Assembly: GCA_036939975.1 (NCBI GenBank)
Contig: JALLPB010003613.1
Coordinates: 1-10,373, forward strand
Length of the DNA stretch: 10,373 nt
Source: Cyclostephanos tholiformis
Lineage: Eukaryota; Bacillariophyta; Thalassiosirophyceae; Thalassiosirales; Thalassiosiraceae
Direction: 5' to 3'
Position 1 is the first letter of the stretch; each line of letters opens with the position of its first letter. Below the pieces are notes generated by a model. That model worked only from the letters and a program-made list of their open reading frames with translations. It did not search any database and was not told the DNA's origin. This document shows positions 1 to 8,279 of the stretch, piece by piece. The position numbers were made by a program, and so were the translations under genes.

Positions 1-7
1 GCCATCG

Positions 8-55
8 GCCGCCGAATTGAATTCAATCCTTTTGATTGAATTCAATACCGGCGGC
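8..55. repeat. Near-perfect hairpin (inverted repeat)
   Basis: Left arm 8-28 pairs with right arm 34-55 around a loop of about 5 bases, with one unpaired position between the GC-rich base and the AT-rich stem. Each arm itself contains the palindrome TTGAATTCAA (18-27 and 36-45), so the same 10-bp palindrome occurs twice. It lies about 260 bp upstream of the first gene. It could be a regulatory dyad, the terminator of a gene outside the window, or the end of a foldback element. The sequence does not decide between these. Confidence 0.6.
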
Positions 56-313
56 AAACGCACCGTCAGTCTTATTTGTCTCTCATCCTAAAACTGGAGA
101 GTCAAAAGATTCATATGTAGAGAAAATTGTCAGTAGGGTACGTACGATATGACAGAATTCCTAGAGGCTCGATGAGAAAACCGTTGATAGAGACTTCTAT
201 TCGACGTACATTGGAATAGTAATGTAGTGTAAGTAGTTATCCGCCAGCCCCCCCATCGTGCACTCTTTTTGTATCGTCACAAAAAAATGGTCAAACAATA
301 ACACAACAAAATA
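56..313 (+). promoter_or_regulatory. Upstream region of the nucleotidyltransferase-like gene
   Basis: No coding sequence is visible here. The last 40 bases before the ATG at 314 are A-rich (ACAATAACACAACAAAATA), which is typical of a leader in this kind of genome. No convincing TATA box or initiator could be assigned. The promoter role is inferred from position only. Confidence 0.35.
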
Positions 314-2169
314 ATGTCCACCGCCATGTCCGCCGCCGACATCATCGAGTCGGCCATGTCGGCTATGACTGACGCTGCTTTCCCCGCCCTCTTCGACGTG
401 ACTATCGTTTGCACCACTGATGAATGCCAGGCCGCCTACTGGATGGAGCGACTCAGCAAGGGCATCTGCAAGGGCAACGGCGACGGCGGCGTCTATCCCA
501 TGGTCCTCGCCGTTTCGGAGGACTGGTCCTCCCCCTCAGGGGCGGGGAACGGATTGGGCACCCTCTACGCATTTCAGAAGGCGTGTCGAGTCGCGAGGGG
601 AAAGTCTGACGTGGACATCGCGGCCGAGCTGATGGGGGGAAAGATCTCGGCAGCGCTCTATCATACCGCCGGGAAGGGCACGAGGTTGGCGCCGTTACCG
701 GCAAGCGAGAACAACAACAAGCCGGGCGTGGTGAGTCATACCTGTCCTTGTATTCTTGGCCCATCCATGTTTGAGATGTGATGCGCTGAGGAGAGTTAGT
801 CGATGTCATCGAGCTATATCCAGAGCACTTCGTTGCTAAATTTCTTAATTTTTTCACCTAATTCAATACAAAATATACCAGAAACTCCCCGTCTGCCACA
901 AGCTATCCGATGGTACCTTCGAACCCATTACCGTCCTCGAGGCAGTTGTGCGCCAAACTGGCATTTACGCATCCTCCCGCTCTGGTCGTCTCTCCGTTTT
1001 TTGGGGTGATCAAATCTTCGTCCCCACGGCTCCCTTCAAGTACAGTCCCACCCACCACGTTGATATCATGTGCACCCTTGAGAAGGAGCCACCGACTGAG
1101 AAGGTTTGGAGGGAAAAAGGATTGGAAAAGTATGGCGTCATCGCAGTCAGTGGTGGGGACAGTGGAGATGCTGCGCAGGTGGAGAAGGTGGACCATGCAA
1201 CAGCTATGCGAATGTTGAAGAACTTGGGCGACATTGCTCGGGTCGGACCCAGTTTAGGTAGCTTTTCGGTCAGTGCCAAGATTTTACAGGCTCTCTGTGA
1301 GGAGTTCAAGGCAGAGTTGGACGCGAAGGACGGAAAACTTGACACTGGTACGATTGGGATGTTTGTTGAATATTTCGTACACCTTCACTGTCTCATTAAC
1401 GTTCTTCACTCCAACACCAGATCCACACTTCTGGATGCCACTGACACTACCCCAAGACGAATACATCTCTCTCATGTCTCAAAAGGGAGTCGAAGATTAT
1501 GAATCCCGCGCACATCACGTTCGCATGACGAAAATGAAAGTCGCCTTTCGTGCTGCCAACCCAGAGCTGGGGCTCTTTGGTGCCGTTGATGTCGGCAGCG
1601 GCGCTTGTTGGTGGGATTACGGACTGCTCAAGCTTTACATTGCCAACAACCGAAAGTTATCCGAGGATGGAGCCCATGCCGACTTGTTGCGTCGCTTCTT
1701 TGGCGTGACTTCTCGTATAATGAACTCTGACGTTTCAGGCGTAACTGTGGATGGAAGTGCATGTGTCTCCTCGTGTAAAGCCCTCAGTGGATCAGTAGGT
1801 AGACACGCGGCCATGGCATCAGTGGAGGCGCAAGAGCTTCAAATAGGCGAAAACGCAATTGTTGTGAACTGTGCCGCTAAGAGAATCATCGCCGGGAAAG
1901 GCGCAGTATTGTACAACCTAGTCAGTGAGTCAGACATCTCCGCTGAAGATGGAGATGTCATTGTTTCTGTGTCAGATGTACATGGATCAACCATGTTGTT
2001 GAAAAGTAAGATCGATATTTGCGGAGGTGACGCATGGAAGAAGTTGTTGGATGGGAACAATATGTCCTTTGAAGAAGTGCATACGCAGAACAGGGACGCA
2101 GACATTTCTGCCATTGAAAAGAAGAGGAAGGAACTTTTCAAGAAGGCATCTAGCTCTTTCGCCCTCTAA
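314..2169 (+). CDS. Sugar-1-phosphate nucleotidyltransferase-like protein, three exons
   Basis: Exons 314-730, 882-1347 and 1421-2169 join to 1632 nt, giving 543 residues and a TAA stop. Both introns are GT-AG, and the joined frame restores a continuous motif across the first junction (NKPGV|KLPV). Visible motifs are GAGNGLGTLYAF at residues 76-87, AGKGTRLAPL at 119-128 followed by a KP-containing segment at 136-142 (the signature-like loop and lysine of nucleotidyltransferases), and WGDQ at about 180-183, a candidate metal-binding aspartate. The order of a glycine-rich GTLYAF block followed by AGxGTRLxPL recalls the fucose-1-phosphate guanylyltransferase half of Fkp/FPGT enzymes. The C-terminal third (about residues 410-500) is rich in short beta-like repeats such as VEAQELQIGENAIVV, which could be a beta-helix. 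A likely role is making a nucleotide sugar from a sugar-1-phosphate in the cytosol. The sugar and nucleotide cannot be read from sequence. No signal peptide is apparent. The family assignment is moderately confident; the fucose link is inference. Confidence 0.75.
731..881 (+). other. Intron 1 of the nucleotidyltransferase-like gene
   Basis: The donor GTGAGT begins at 731 and the acceptor ACCAG ends at 881. The intron is 151 nt and phase 0. Reading through it gives a premature stop at about 779, whereas splicing continues a conserved-looking motif. A T-rich stretch at 842-855 could serve as the polypyrimidine region. Confidence 0.85.
1348..1420 (+). other. Intron 2 of the nucleotidyltransferase-like gene
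   Basis: The donor GTACGA begins at 1348 and the acceptor AACACCAG ends at 1420. The intron is 73 nt and phase 1 (ACT G|AT CCA). Splicing links the frame ending in KLDT to the frame starting DPHFWMPLTLP. The donor is less canonical than that of intron 1 (GTACGA rather than GTGAGT). Confidence 0.8.
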
Positions 2170-2466
2170 GGACTACTTTTACGCTCTAAGAACTAGATAA
2201 GACAAAAGGTTGTGGTACAGTTTTTGTCAAGACCGATCTAATAAATCTCTCTTCCCACAGACTTGAACTTAAACTAAGTAAAAACATGATAACACTTAAC
2301 GAAGCGACGTCACTTTCATTCAGACTACTCTAATTGAACTCCAAGCACCTTGAAAATCAGTAACCGAATCCCATTTAGTTTATCCTCAGTTAAGAACAAT
2401 TAGTACGGTGTTATGGGTGCACTCAGAACAAATCTCAACGATGAAATTTGTTGAGACGATACGACA
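2170..2466. other. Spacer between convergent genes
   Basis: This 297-bp spacer holds the 3' ends of two genes that converge. An AATAAA hexamer lies at 2240-2245, 71 nt after the stop of the first gene, and is a possible polyadenylation signal. That is weak because such hexamers occur by chance in AT-rich sequence. No other gene, RNA or repeat was seen. Confidence 0.4.
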
Positions 2467-5437
2467 TCAACTCGAACCGTTTAACGTGGACAGAAATTCT
2501 AGATAGCTGCGCTCGTGTTCCGGATCTACATTTGATGTTGAAGGAGCTTCCACATTGTGCAAGTCGAAAACATTCTCTGACTTTTTGTTCAAGATAGATG
2601 ATGAGCTGTGACCTTCTGACGAACAGCTTGATACGCATGTAGATAAGGTTGGGGAAACCTCATCATTTCCTAATCCATCTCGAGAATTTCGCTCCCCGAC
2701 ATGGTCTCGTGGATTGATAATGCTCTCTGGTTCGTCAGTTGAACTAGGAGTGGTTTCATCATCGTCAAAGTTGATAGTAGGGAATGTTGTCGGCACCGTG
2801 TCTTGAATGCCGTTCCTTGGGTTACTATTTGGATGAATAGATGCGTCACTGTTTTCAGAAGAATCTGATAAATCATCAGCCGACATTTGTTGCCGAATCT
2901 TGTTCGACAGCATTTCCCAGTCTGACATAAAAATGCATGCTGTTAATAACATCGCTGTGACAGTGTAACCCGTAACCACTGCAAACGTTAAGCCCTGGNA
3001 TAAAAATGCATGCTGTTAATAACATCGCTGTGACAGTGTAACCCGTAACCACTGCAAACGTTAAGCCCTGGAGATCAATCCTCATCCAAATCGTTACTAT
3101 TGCCCCGATAGGAACCGTCACAACAAATGAGCACGCAATTGCGATCGAGGTCGACAAGTGGTATCGACCCTGCGCGCCCACAACTGCCCAACATACCATT
3201 CCCATGGACATGGTAACATTGCCTAGGGCTACTAGTGGAAAAAGTTCAGCCAACATATCCTGCATAGTTTCGTCATGTGTTAGTACACGTGGCAGGACAT
3301 TGATTAAGCATGTGAAAATGACGGACATCACAATCGACAACATAAATCCGAGGAACATTGATTTGTAGCCAGCTAGCTTCGCCATTTCAGGACGGCCCTT
3401 TCCTAGTTGATAGGAAACACGCACCTCAGCTGCGTCGCTCACAGCTTCGGTCGTCGACTCAAAGATGTCCCAGACGTATCCCATGACCGCCCACGAGGCG
3501 GCTTCAGCGGGGCCCAATATCGCGGCGAACACTATCAATATCTCCCACTCGGCATCCGCCAAAAGACTCCCACATCCAAGGGGCAGCGCAACTCTGAATA
3601 GATCCTTCACCACAGACCTATCCCAGCACGCGCATACGCCAAATAATCCAAATTCGAATTCCTCGTACCATTTCATTGCCATGGGGATGATGGCAAAAAG
3701 AGAGAAGAGCAGGGCGTCATTTAATAACATGATGAGGCCTAGGGTGACCAGGCTCAATTCAAACGTGATTGCAAATAGTGCCACGAAACATACGCGGACA
3801 ATACTGCTAATGACGTATAGGACGTTCGCGAATTTCTCCCTCTCGATCACATGCAAAAAGGCATGTAAGGAATCGGTCATCTCCGTCATGATATAAATTG
3901 CTACCTGCACAAGTACATATTCCTCCGCTAAGGCCGCAACCGAGTAGCCGTATCCCATGAGTAGTAGGATCTTCCCAATCACGGCGCACCATACAAAGGC
4001 CATCGGGATCTCACACAAGATGTAAAGGCTTGCACCCGCCTGGACGTACTGACCGGCCAAGGTGTAATTTTTCGCCCCGTAGGCCATGCTCGAGAGCGTA
4101 GTGATGGCTTCTACCCACCCCGATATAAAGGTGGTGCTGATGCCCACAATAGTTCCCACCATGACGTACACAATCATGGCGTCAGTGCCAAGAGTTTGGG
4201 ATATTATTGCAACTATTATCAATTCGGAGGCGGTATCGGCGACTGACGAGAAGGCAAAGGGGATGATGAGGCGAACTAGCCGATGCGTCTCATAATCGTA
4301 CTTGGCAATAGTCCTGAGATATCCGGGGGAGAGTGATGACATCAAGGGTGGTCCCCTTTCGCCGACGTCAACATTATTCATGTTATCCTCGTCTTTCTCA
4401 CGCATTCCCCGTTGCTCCCCCGAGCTTGATCCCGACACGCCACTTCCGTCGTCCAATTCATAATTCTCCATTTTGACAATCGAATCCACAGCCTCATCTT
4501 CGCGGATTTCATCGAGCCGTTCCATCGTCGTGATACCCTTTTCGTCGCAAAGCGCTTCACTTTTGTCAACCATGACGTAGATGTTACCGCAAGCACCACT
4601 AATAGGGGTTTCCTCCGTCCGATGGAAGGAGGGAGGTCCCTTTTCGCCGACGTGAACATTATTCATGCTATCCTCGTCTTTCTCACACATTCCCCGTTGC
4701 TCCCCCGAGCCTGATCCCGACACGCAACTTCCGTCGTCCAATTCATAATTCTCCGTCATGACAATCGAATCCTCCTCGTCTTCGCGGATTTCATCGAGCC
4801 GTTCCATCGTGGTGATATTCGATCCTCTGTCCGAGGATGACGGCATCCCCCCAATCATTTCGTCGCAATGCGCCTCACCACCGTCGTCCTCGACGACGAT
4901 GTCAACGCCACGAGGACCACCGGCGGCGGACGTTCCCTCCATCCGATGGTTCAATACGGAGTCCCGTCGCTCCATCCGTATCCTGCGCGATATGATCGCA
5001 TTCCTAAGAACCGCCACTGCCATATCGTTATTCTCGACGTCGACGGATAAATTCGACGGATGTAGCGTGGCCTCCTCCTCCTCCTCCTCCTCCCCCTCCT
5101 CCTCCTTCCCCTCGTCGTCGTCGTCGTCGATCCCTCGAAGGGGATAGTCATCGCCGCACGACGATGGATCCGCCGTCATCGTCGCGCCTCGAATCATCCG
5201 GTGACATCCGCGCCAACGCCCATCGATGTATCTCCACGATCGCACGACGAATGGCACGGCCAAGATCGATGCGATGGATATGAACAACGCGACGTAGAAC
5301 AATGCATATCCAGGATCGATCGTATTTTCGACGTAATTGTCGTCCCAGACGTAATCGTCCTCGTCCAACGTGGATATCCTCCTTCGTTGTCGATCATAAT
5401 CGTCCGGGTGGGGACCGTTTGTCGATTCGCCGTCCAT
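2467..5437 (-). CDS. MATE-family efflux transporter with long acidic N-terminal extension
   Basis: This is predicted to export organic cations or metabolites across a membrane in exchange for H+ or Na+. The first ATG after an in-frame stop at 5495-5497 is at 5435-5437. The TGA stop is at 2467-2469. Collapsing the 73-nt assembly artefact at 2927-2999 gives one uninterrupted frame of 965 residues; as written, the frame shifts there. The layout is: hydrophobic segment 43-66 (GYALFYVALFISIASILAV), acidic run about 96-118, a duplicated 94-residue unit (208-269 and 302-364 are the conserved cores), then about 12 hydrophobic segments from about 382 to 812. The loop AAEVRVSYQLGKGRP matches the typical MATE pattern of a small-residue helix followed by a GxG-type loop. 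The tail, 813-965, is hydrophilic and Ser/Asp-rich. Ordinary MATE proteins are about 450-550 residues, so roughly 380 residues are extra at the N terminus and 150 at the C terminus. No intron is needed. The substrate is unknown. Confidence 0.88.
2927..3071. other. Assembly join: 72-bp exact duplicate around a single N
   Basis: Bases 2927-2998 and 3000-3071 are identical, with the only N between them at 2999. Both copies encode the same transporter segment (VVTGYTVTAMLLTACIF on the minus strand). Removing one copy plus the N restores the open frame. This is best read as two contig ends that overlap but were scaffolded without being merged, not as a biological repeat. Confidence 0.92.
4347..4816 (-). 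repeat. Direct tandem duplication inside the transporter gene
   Basis: Bases 4632-4816 and 4347-4534 are near-identical (185 and 188 nt, differing by one codon plus substitutions). They encode two blocks that begin ITTMERLDEIREDE and contain ENYELDDGS, SGEQRGM and EKDED. The offset is 282 nt, or 94 codons. The sequence before each core is also weakly similar (both contain a G-rich segment then VxD...EAxCDE), so the ancestral unit was probably the whole 94 residues. The repeat is in frame and the differences are mostly conservative, so it appears to have been kept as protein. Confidence 0.85.
5071..5130. repeat. CTC/CGT trinucleotide microsatellite in coding sequence
   Basis: Runs of CTC followed by CGT on the plus strand encode the Glu-rich and Asp-rich acidic stretch of the transporter on the minus strand. 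It is a trinucleotide tract, so changes in length keep the reading frame. Confidence 0.8.
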
Positions 5438-5906
5438 GATGGGCTTAATTTTTTTGTCGGACAACGTAGCGTCGGACGCCGACCTCCTCCATCGCTACCT
5501 ACACTTGAATTCCATGTCTCTCTCACGTATTTATTTTTTTGTCATGTTCTCTAATTTTATTTTCATTTTTTGGCTTCGGAAACGTAACGTACATACCTAT
5601 TCCTTCGCACGTGAGGGGCGTTTTGCGAACCCCNTTCGGAAACGTAACGTACATACCTATTCCTTCGCACGTGAGGGGCGTTTTGCGAACCCCGCCCCCG
5701 CCTGCCCCGCCCCCGTCCCGGATCTCTCTCGGGCTCTCTCTACCACGTATGGTACATTTTTTGCCTTGATTCGTGCTTCTTGCACATTCGATCGGTCGGA
5801 TATTATTAATACCCCAATATTATTATTTATTCATGGTAGTAATATTATTTCATATTGAATCAGAATCACGCATTATCTGTCTTCCCTACTATACTCTAAC
5901 TAAGGA
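5438..5906. promoter_or_regulatory. Divergent intergenic region between the transporter and the FAIM-like gene
   Basis: This stretch separates two gene starts on opposite strands, so it should hold both promoters. It includes a T-rich block (5528-5570), the assembly join at 5634, a C-rich block with CCCCGCCCCC-type sequence (5690-5720), CT-rich repeats (5722-5742), and an AT-rich stretch with ATATTATT words (5800-5860) shortly before the ATG at 5907. Because the region contains a scaffold join, spacing here is not reliable. No specific site could be assigned. Confidence 0.45.
5575..5693. other. Assembly join: 59-bp exact duplicate around a single N
   Basis: Bases 5575-5633 and 5635-5693 are identical, flanking a single N at 5634. 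The pattern matches the join at 2999 and indicates overlapping contig ends. It falls in non-coding sequence and affects no gene. Confidence 0.92.
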
Positions 5907-7784
5907 ATGCCCGTCGGATCCCACCCCCGCCCGAACGTGGTCTTCGACATACCCTACCAGGTCGACTTCACCGTCGAATCGAGGGGACGTCATCTCGACA
6001 TAACGAAGCGCAGGCTGACGTGGAAATTCGGTTTCGCCCATCCCCCCTCGGTCTTCCCCCACCTGTACGACGACGACGAGAATTACGTGGGACCGCCGAC
6101 TACGTCGACCGCCTCCCCCTCGACTGCTATTACCGAACGACGCGGCGGGTATGACGACGGGCATGACGACGGGAAGAACGACGACGACCCACGACTGGGG
6201 GGGGACGACCCTCCCCGTCGTCGTCCCGAGAGGAGGGGCGTCGATTGCCGGGGGAGGGAACACGAGATCATGCTGACATGGAGCCTCCTAACCGGCAAGG
6301 CGCACATATACGTCGACAATCGCGAGATATACCGTCACGTGCCATCGTCGGGGGATGGGGGGGGGAGCCTGAATCCGTTCGCGGCATCCTTCCACAAGGG
6401 ATTCGATCTGCCGGACCATCGACGAAATGGCCGTCATCGCATCGACATACGATGTTACGCCTGCACGCCCCTCGGCGCGCGTAACATGATAGTGAACGAC
6501 GCAGGCGAGACCTTTCACAGGTACGACCTGACCGTGGACGGATTGAGCTACTTCTCGATGCCGGCCGTGTTCGAGCTCGGCACGGACAGGATGTGGGAGA
6601 AGGTGAGCAGGTGGTGCATGCACGATCCGGGAGGCGGGGGGGATGGGGTTGGGGGTGGGGGTGGTAACGGGGGCGGCGGCGGCGGCGGCGGCGATCGTCA
6701 CCTCTATCACGGGAGGGCGAAGGGAAGGCTCGTCGACGAGTATTACTTCGATAAGGAAAAGGCCAAGCGACGTGCCGACGAGATATACTACGGCAACGAC
6801 GTCGTCGGGGGTAGGTCCATCTCGACGAGCGAACACAGGGCCATGACGCCGCGGACCGAATCGGACGAGGAAAGGATGGTTAGGATCGCCCTCGAGGCAT
6901 CGTTGAGGGAATGGGAGGAGAATCATGCCGCTGTCGTGCCCGGAATTGGCGCCCCCCCTCCACCCCGTCACGTACCCTCGAGGAAGGACGAACGTAATTA
7001 TGCCAAAACGTTGACATCCATCGGGGAGGACACCAATTTGATCGACTTTGGAGACGAAAATTTCGACGATATGGCGCCCAACTACGTCGTGTCGCCGGAT
7101 GGACCGTCCGACGTTTCGATCATGGCGGACGACGATGCCACTACCGCCTCCTTCTTCCCGACCACGACGCCATCTCAATCCTACGTCGCGGGGATGGAAC
7201 GAATGTACCACCCCCCAACCGCGTACCAACGAGTACAACCACCACCACCACCACAACAACAACAACAGGGGTACTACCAGGATCCGACGTTTCGGCCGCC
7301 ATCCCAACTAAACCAAGCGCAACGGCCGTGGAGCGGCGTCGGGACCGTATCCTCGACGACGCCGATCACGCCCCGGGGGATGAATACGATGATGCCCCCG
7401 TCGGACGCGTCCTTCGTCGTGCCTCCCCCCCCCACCTGGGACGATTACAATAACGCCTTCGGTCGATTCTCGGAGTTGAGCGTCGCTGGCGGCGCGTCGG
7501 TCGTCGGGGGGGGAGGGTACACCGTGACCTCGGGCGATCCCGTCATGTCGCCCATGTCGAACGGTTCCATCGGCATGGGATCGCCCATGGTGCAGCAGCA
7601 ACAACAGCAGCAGCAGCACTCCGTGGCGCAATACGGAATGCAGCAGGCGCCGCGGTGGCAGTTGCAGTCATTTGAACCTACCGCCGGGGGGGGAGGGCAG
7701 GTGTATGTCGGGGGACCGTTTCCATCACAGATGGCGCGAGGTTCCAACTTCGATCCCCTGAGATCTGATCCCTTCGCATCCTGA
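5907..7784 (+). CDS. Candidate FAIM1-like domain protein with UIM-like motif and disordered tail
   Basis: The frame has 625 residues. An in-frame TAA at 5901-5903 directly precedes the ATG, which fixes the start. Residues 11-46 and 113-225 resemble the N-terminal beta domain of Fas apoptotic inhibitory molecule 1, with HEIMLTWSLLTGKAHIYVDN (119-138) against the family's H-I-x-SGK-x-VYVDGKE pattern and HRYDLTVDGLSYF (204-216) against its tyrosine-leucine-VDGK strand. The match is by eye and is interrupted by an acidic insert (about 54-112). Residues 241-262 are glycine-rich. Residues 319-336 (DEERMVRIALEASLREWEE region) fit a ubiquitin-interacting motif: acidic start, hydrophobic, Ala, then Ser four residues on, then acidic. 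The remainder is Gln/Pro/Gly-rich and probably disordered, with NLIDFGDE at 377-384, NPF at 156-158 and a C-terminal FDPLRSDPF at 615-623. These resemble clathrin-box and AP-2/EH-binding motifs. An adaptor role in ubiquitin-linked trafficking is inference. The frame stays open through G and C runs of 8-9 bases. Confidence 0.8.
   Translation: MPVGSHPRPNVVFDIPYQVDFTVESRGRHLDITKRRLTWKFGFAHPPSVFPHLYDDDENYVGPPTTSTASPSTAITERRGGYDDGHDDGKNDDDPRLGGDDPPRRRPERRGVDCRGREHEIMLTWSLLTGKAHIYVDNREIYRHVPSSGDGGGSLNPFAASFHKGFDLPDHRRNGRHRIDIRCYACTPLGARNMIVNDAGETFHRYDLTVDGLSYFSMPAVFELGTDRMWEKVSRWCMHDPGGGGDGVGGGGGNGGGGGGGGDRHLYHGRAKGRLVDEYYFDKEKAKRRADEIYYGNDVVGGRSISTSEHRAMTPRTESDEERMVRIALEASLREWEENHAAVVPGIGAPPPPRHVPSRKDERNYAKTLTSIGEDTNLIDFGDENFDDMAPNYVVSPDGPSDVSIMADDDATTASFFPTTTPSQSYVAGMERMYHPPTAYQRVQPPPPPQQQQQGYYQDPTFRPPSQLNQAQRPWSGVGTVSSTTPITPRGMNTMMPPSDASFVVPPPPTWDDYNNAFGRFSELSVAGGASVVGGGGYTVTSGDPVMSPMSNGSIGMGSPMVQQQQQQQQHSVAQYGMQQAPRWQLQSFEPTAGGGGQVYVGGPFPSQMARGSNFDPLRSDPFAS
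6636..6661 (+). other. Strong G-quadruplex-forming tract inside coding sequence
   Basis: Four runs of 7, 4, 5 and 5 G separated by AT, TT and T lie on the coding strand, followed at once by GGC repeats to 6692. They encode the glycine-rich linker of the FAIM-like protein. The same sequence would be present in the mRNA. Short loops and long runs are the classic features of a stable quadruplex; formation itself is a prediction. Confidence 0.65.
7592..7618 (+). repeat. CAG/CAA tract encoding poly-Gln
   Basis: A mixed CAG and CAA run encodes eight glutamines (residues 563-570) in the tail of the FAIM-like protein. A second Pro/Gln-type tract of CCA and CAA codons lies at 7237-7267. Both are in frame. 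Confidence 0.8.
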
Positions 7785-7982
7785 GCAAGCAACCGCAGTT
7801 TTTCGCCTTGGTAGAACGAGTTTGGTAAAAATCCGGTGTTGTGCTTTTGAGCGGTGACTATTCTAATGATCCATGCATCCTGCCATCCTGCCATTGGTCT
7901 GGTTAGGATTCTGAACAAACCTTCCACCACGTAGACTTAGATAAGTATGTACTGTATGTTTGGCCTCAATTTACCATCCCCA
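7785..7982. other. Non-coding 3' flank of the FAIM-like gene
   Basis: I see no gene, RNA or clear polyadenylation signal here. It ends where the 147-bp foldback begins. Confidence 0.4.
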
Positions 7983-8129
7983 AATTGAAGGCAAATTCAC
8001 CGCGACCCCTGGTGTGCTAACAAACATATTTTATGGTTGCAAGGACTAGTTTAATGTGTGAACTAGTCTTTGCAACCATAAAATTTGCCTTGGCACCACT
8101 GGACGTTGGCCCTGAATTTGTCTTCAATT
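7983..8129. repeat. Foldback (MITE-like) palindromic element
   Basis: The inner arms 8029-8051 and 8061-8083 are complementary over 23 bases with one G/A difference, around a 9-base loop. The symmetry continues more loosely outward: AATTGAAGGCAAATTCA at 7983-7999 mirrors the reverse complement of TGAATTTGTCTTCAATT at 8113-8129, with GGTG/CACC-type matches in between. This is the form of a non-autonomous inverted-repeat element. No clear target-site duplication was found and no transposase is present, so the element class is unassigned. Confidence 0.65.
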
Positions 8130-8178
8130 ATAGAAGGTCAGATTAATGAGAGACTTGCAGTGAGGTTGAGGGAAACCT

Positions 8179-8256
8179 GTTACAATGTAACATGTAACTA
8201 CCTACGTTACACAGATGTTACAGCTAGAGTGTTACAGGTAGCAAAAAATATGTTAC
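8179..8256. repeat. Cluster of seven GTTAC/GTAAC words
   Basis: GTTAC or its complement GTAAC occurs at 8179, 8187, 8194, 8206, 8217, 8231 and 8252 within 78 bases, in mixed orientations and with irregular spacing. It lies just beyond the 3' end of the minus-strand pseudogene and next to the foldback. It could be a protein-binding cluster, the sub-terminal repeats of a mobile element, or simple-sequence drift. Confidence 0.5.
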
Positions 8257-8279
8257 TAAGAATAAACTATGAAACTAAA

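Noticed and set aside
2927..3071. Genuine 72-bp tandem duplication in the transporter
   Set aside because: The identity is exact, the only separator is an N, and collapsing it restores the frame. An assembly join explains it better.
4758..5147. Serine-rich plus-strand frame antisense to the transporter
   Set aside because: It is the complement of Glu/Asp trinucleotide runs and carries no recognisable domain.
5437..5464. Longer transporter N terminus starting at a TTG codon at 5462-5464
   Set aside because: A non-AUG start is not expected for a nuclear eukaryotic gene. The first ATG in frame is at 5435-5437, after an in-frame stop at 5495-5497.
6288..7307. Long open frame of 339 residues on the minus strand
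   Set aside because: It lies wholly antisense to the FAIM-like gene. Its low-complexity content (Trp and Ala runs) is the complement of the poly-Pro, Gln and Gly codons of that gene.
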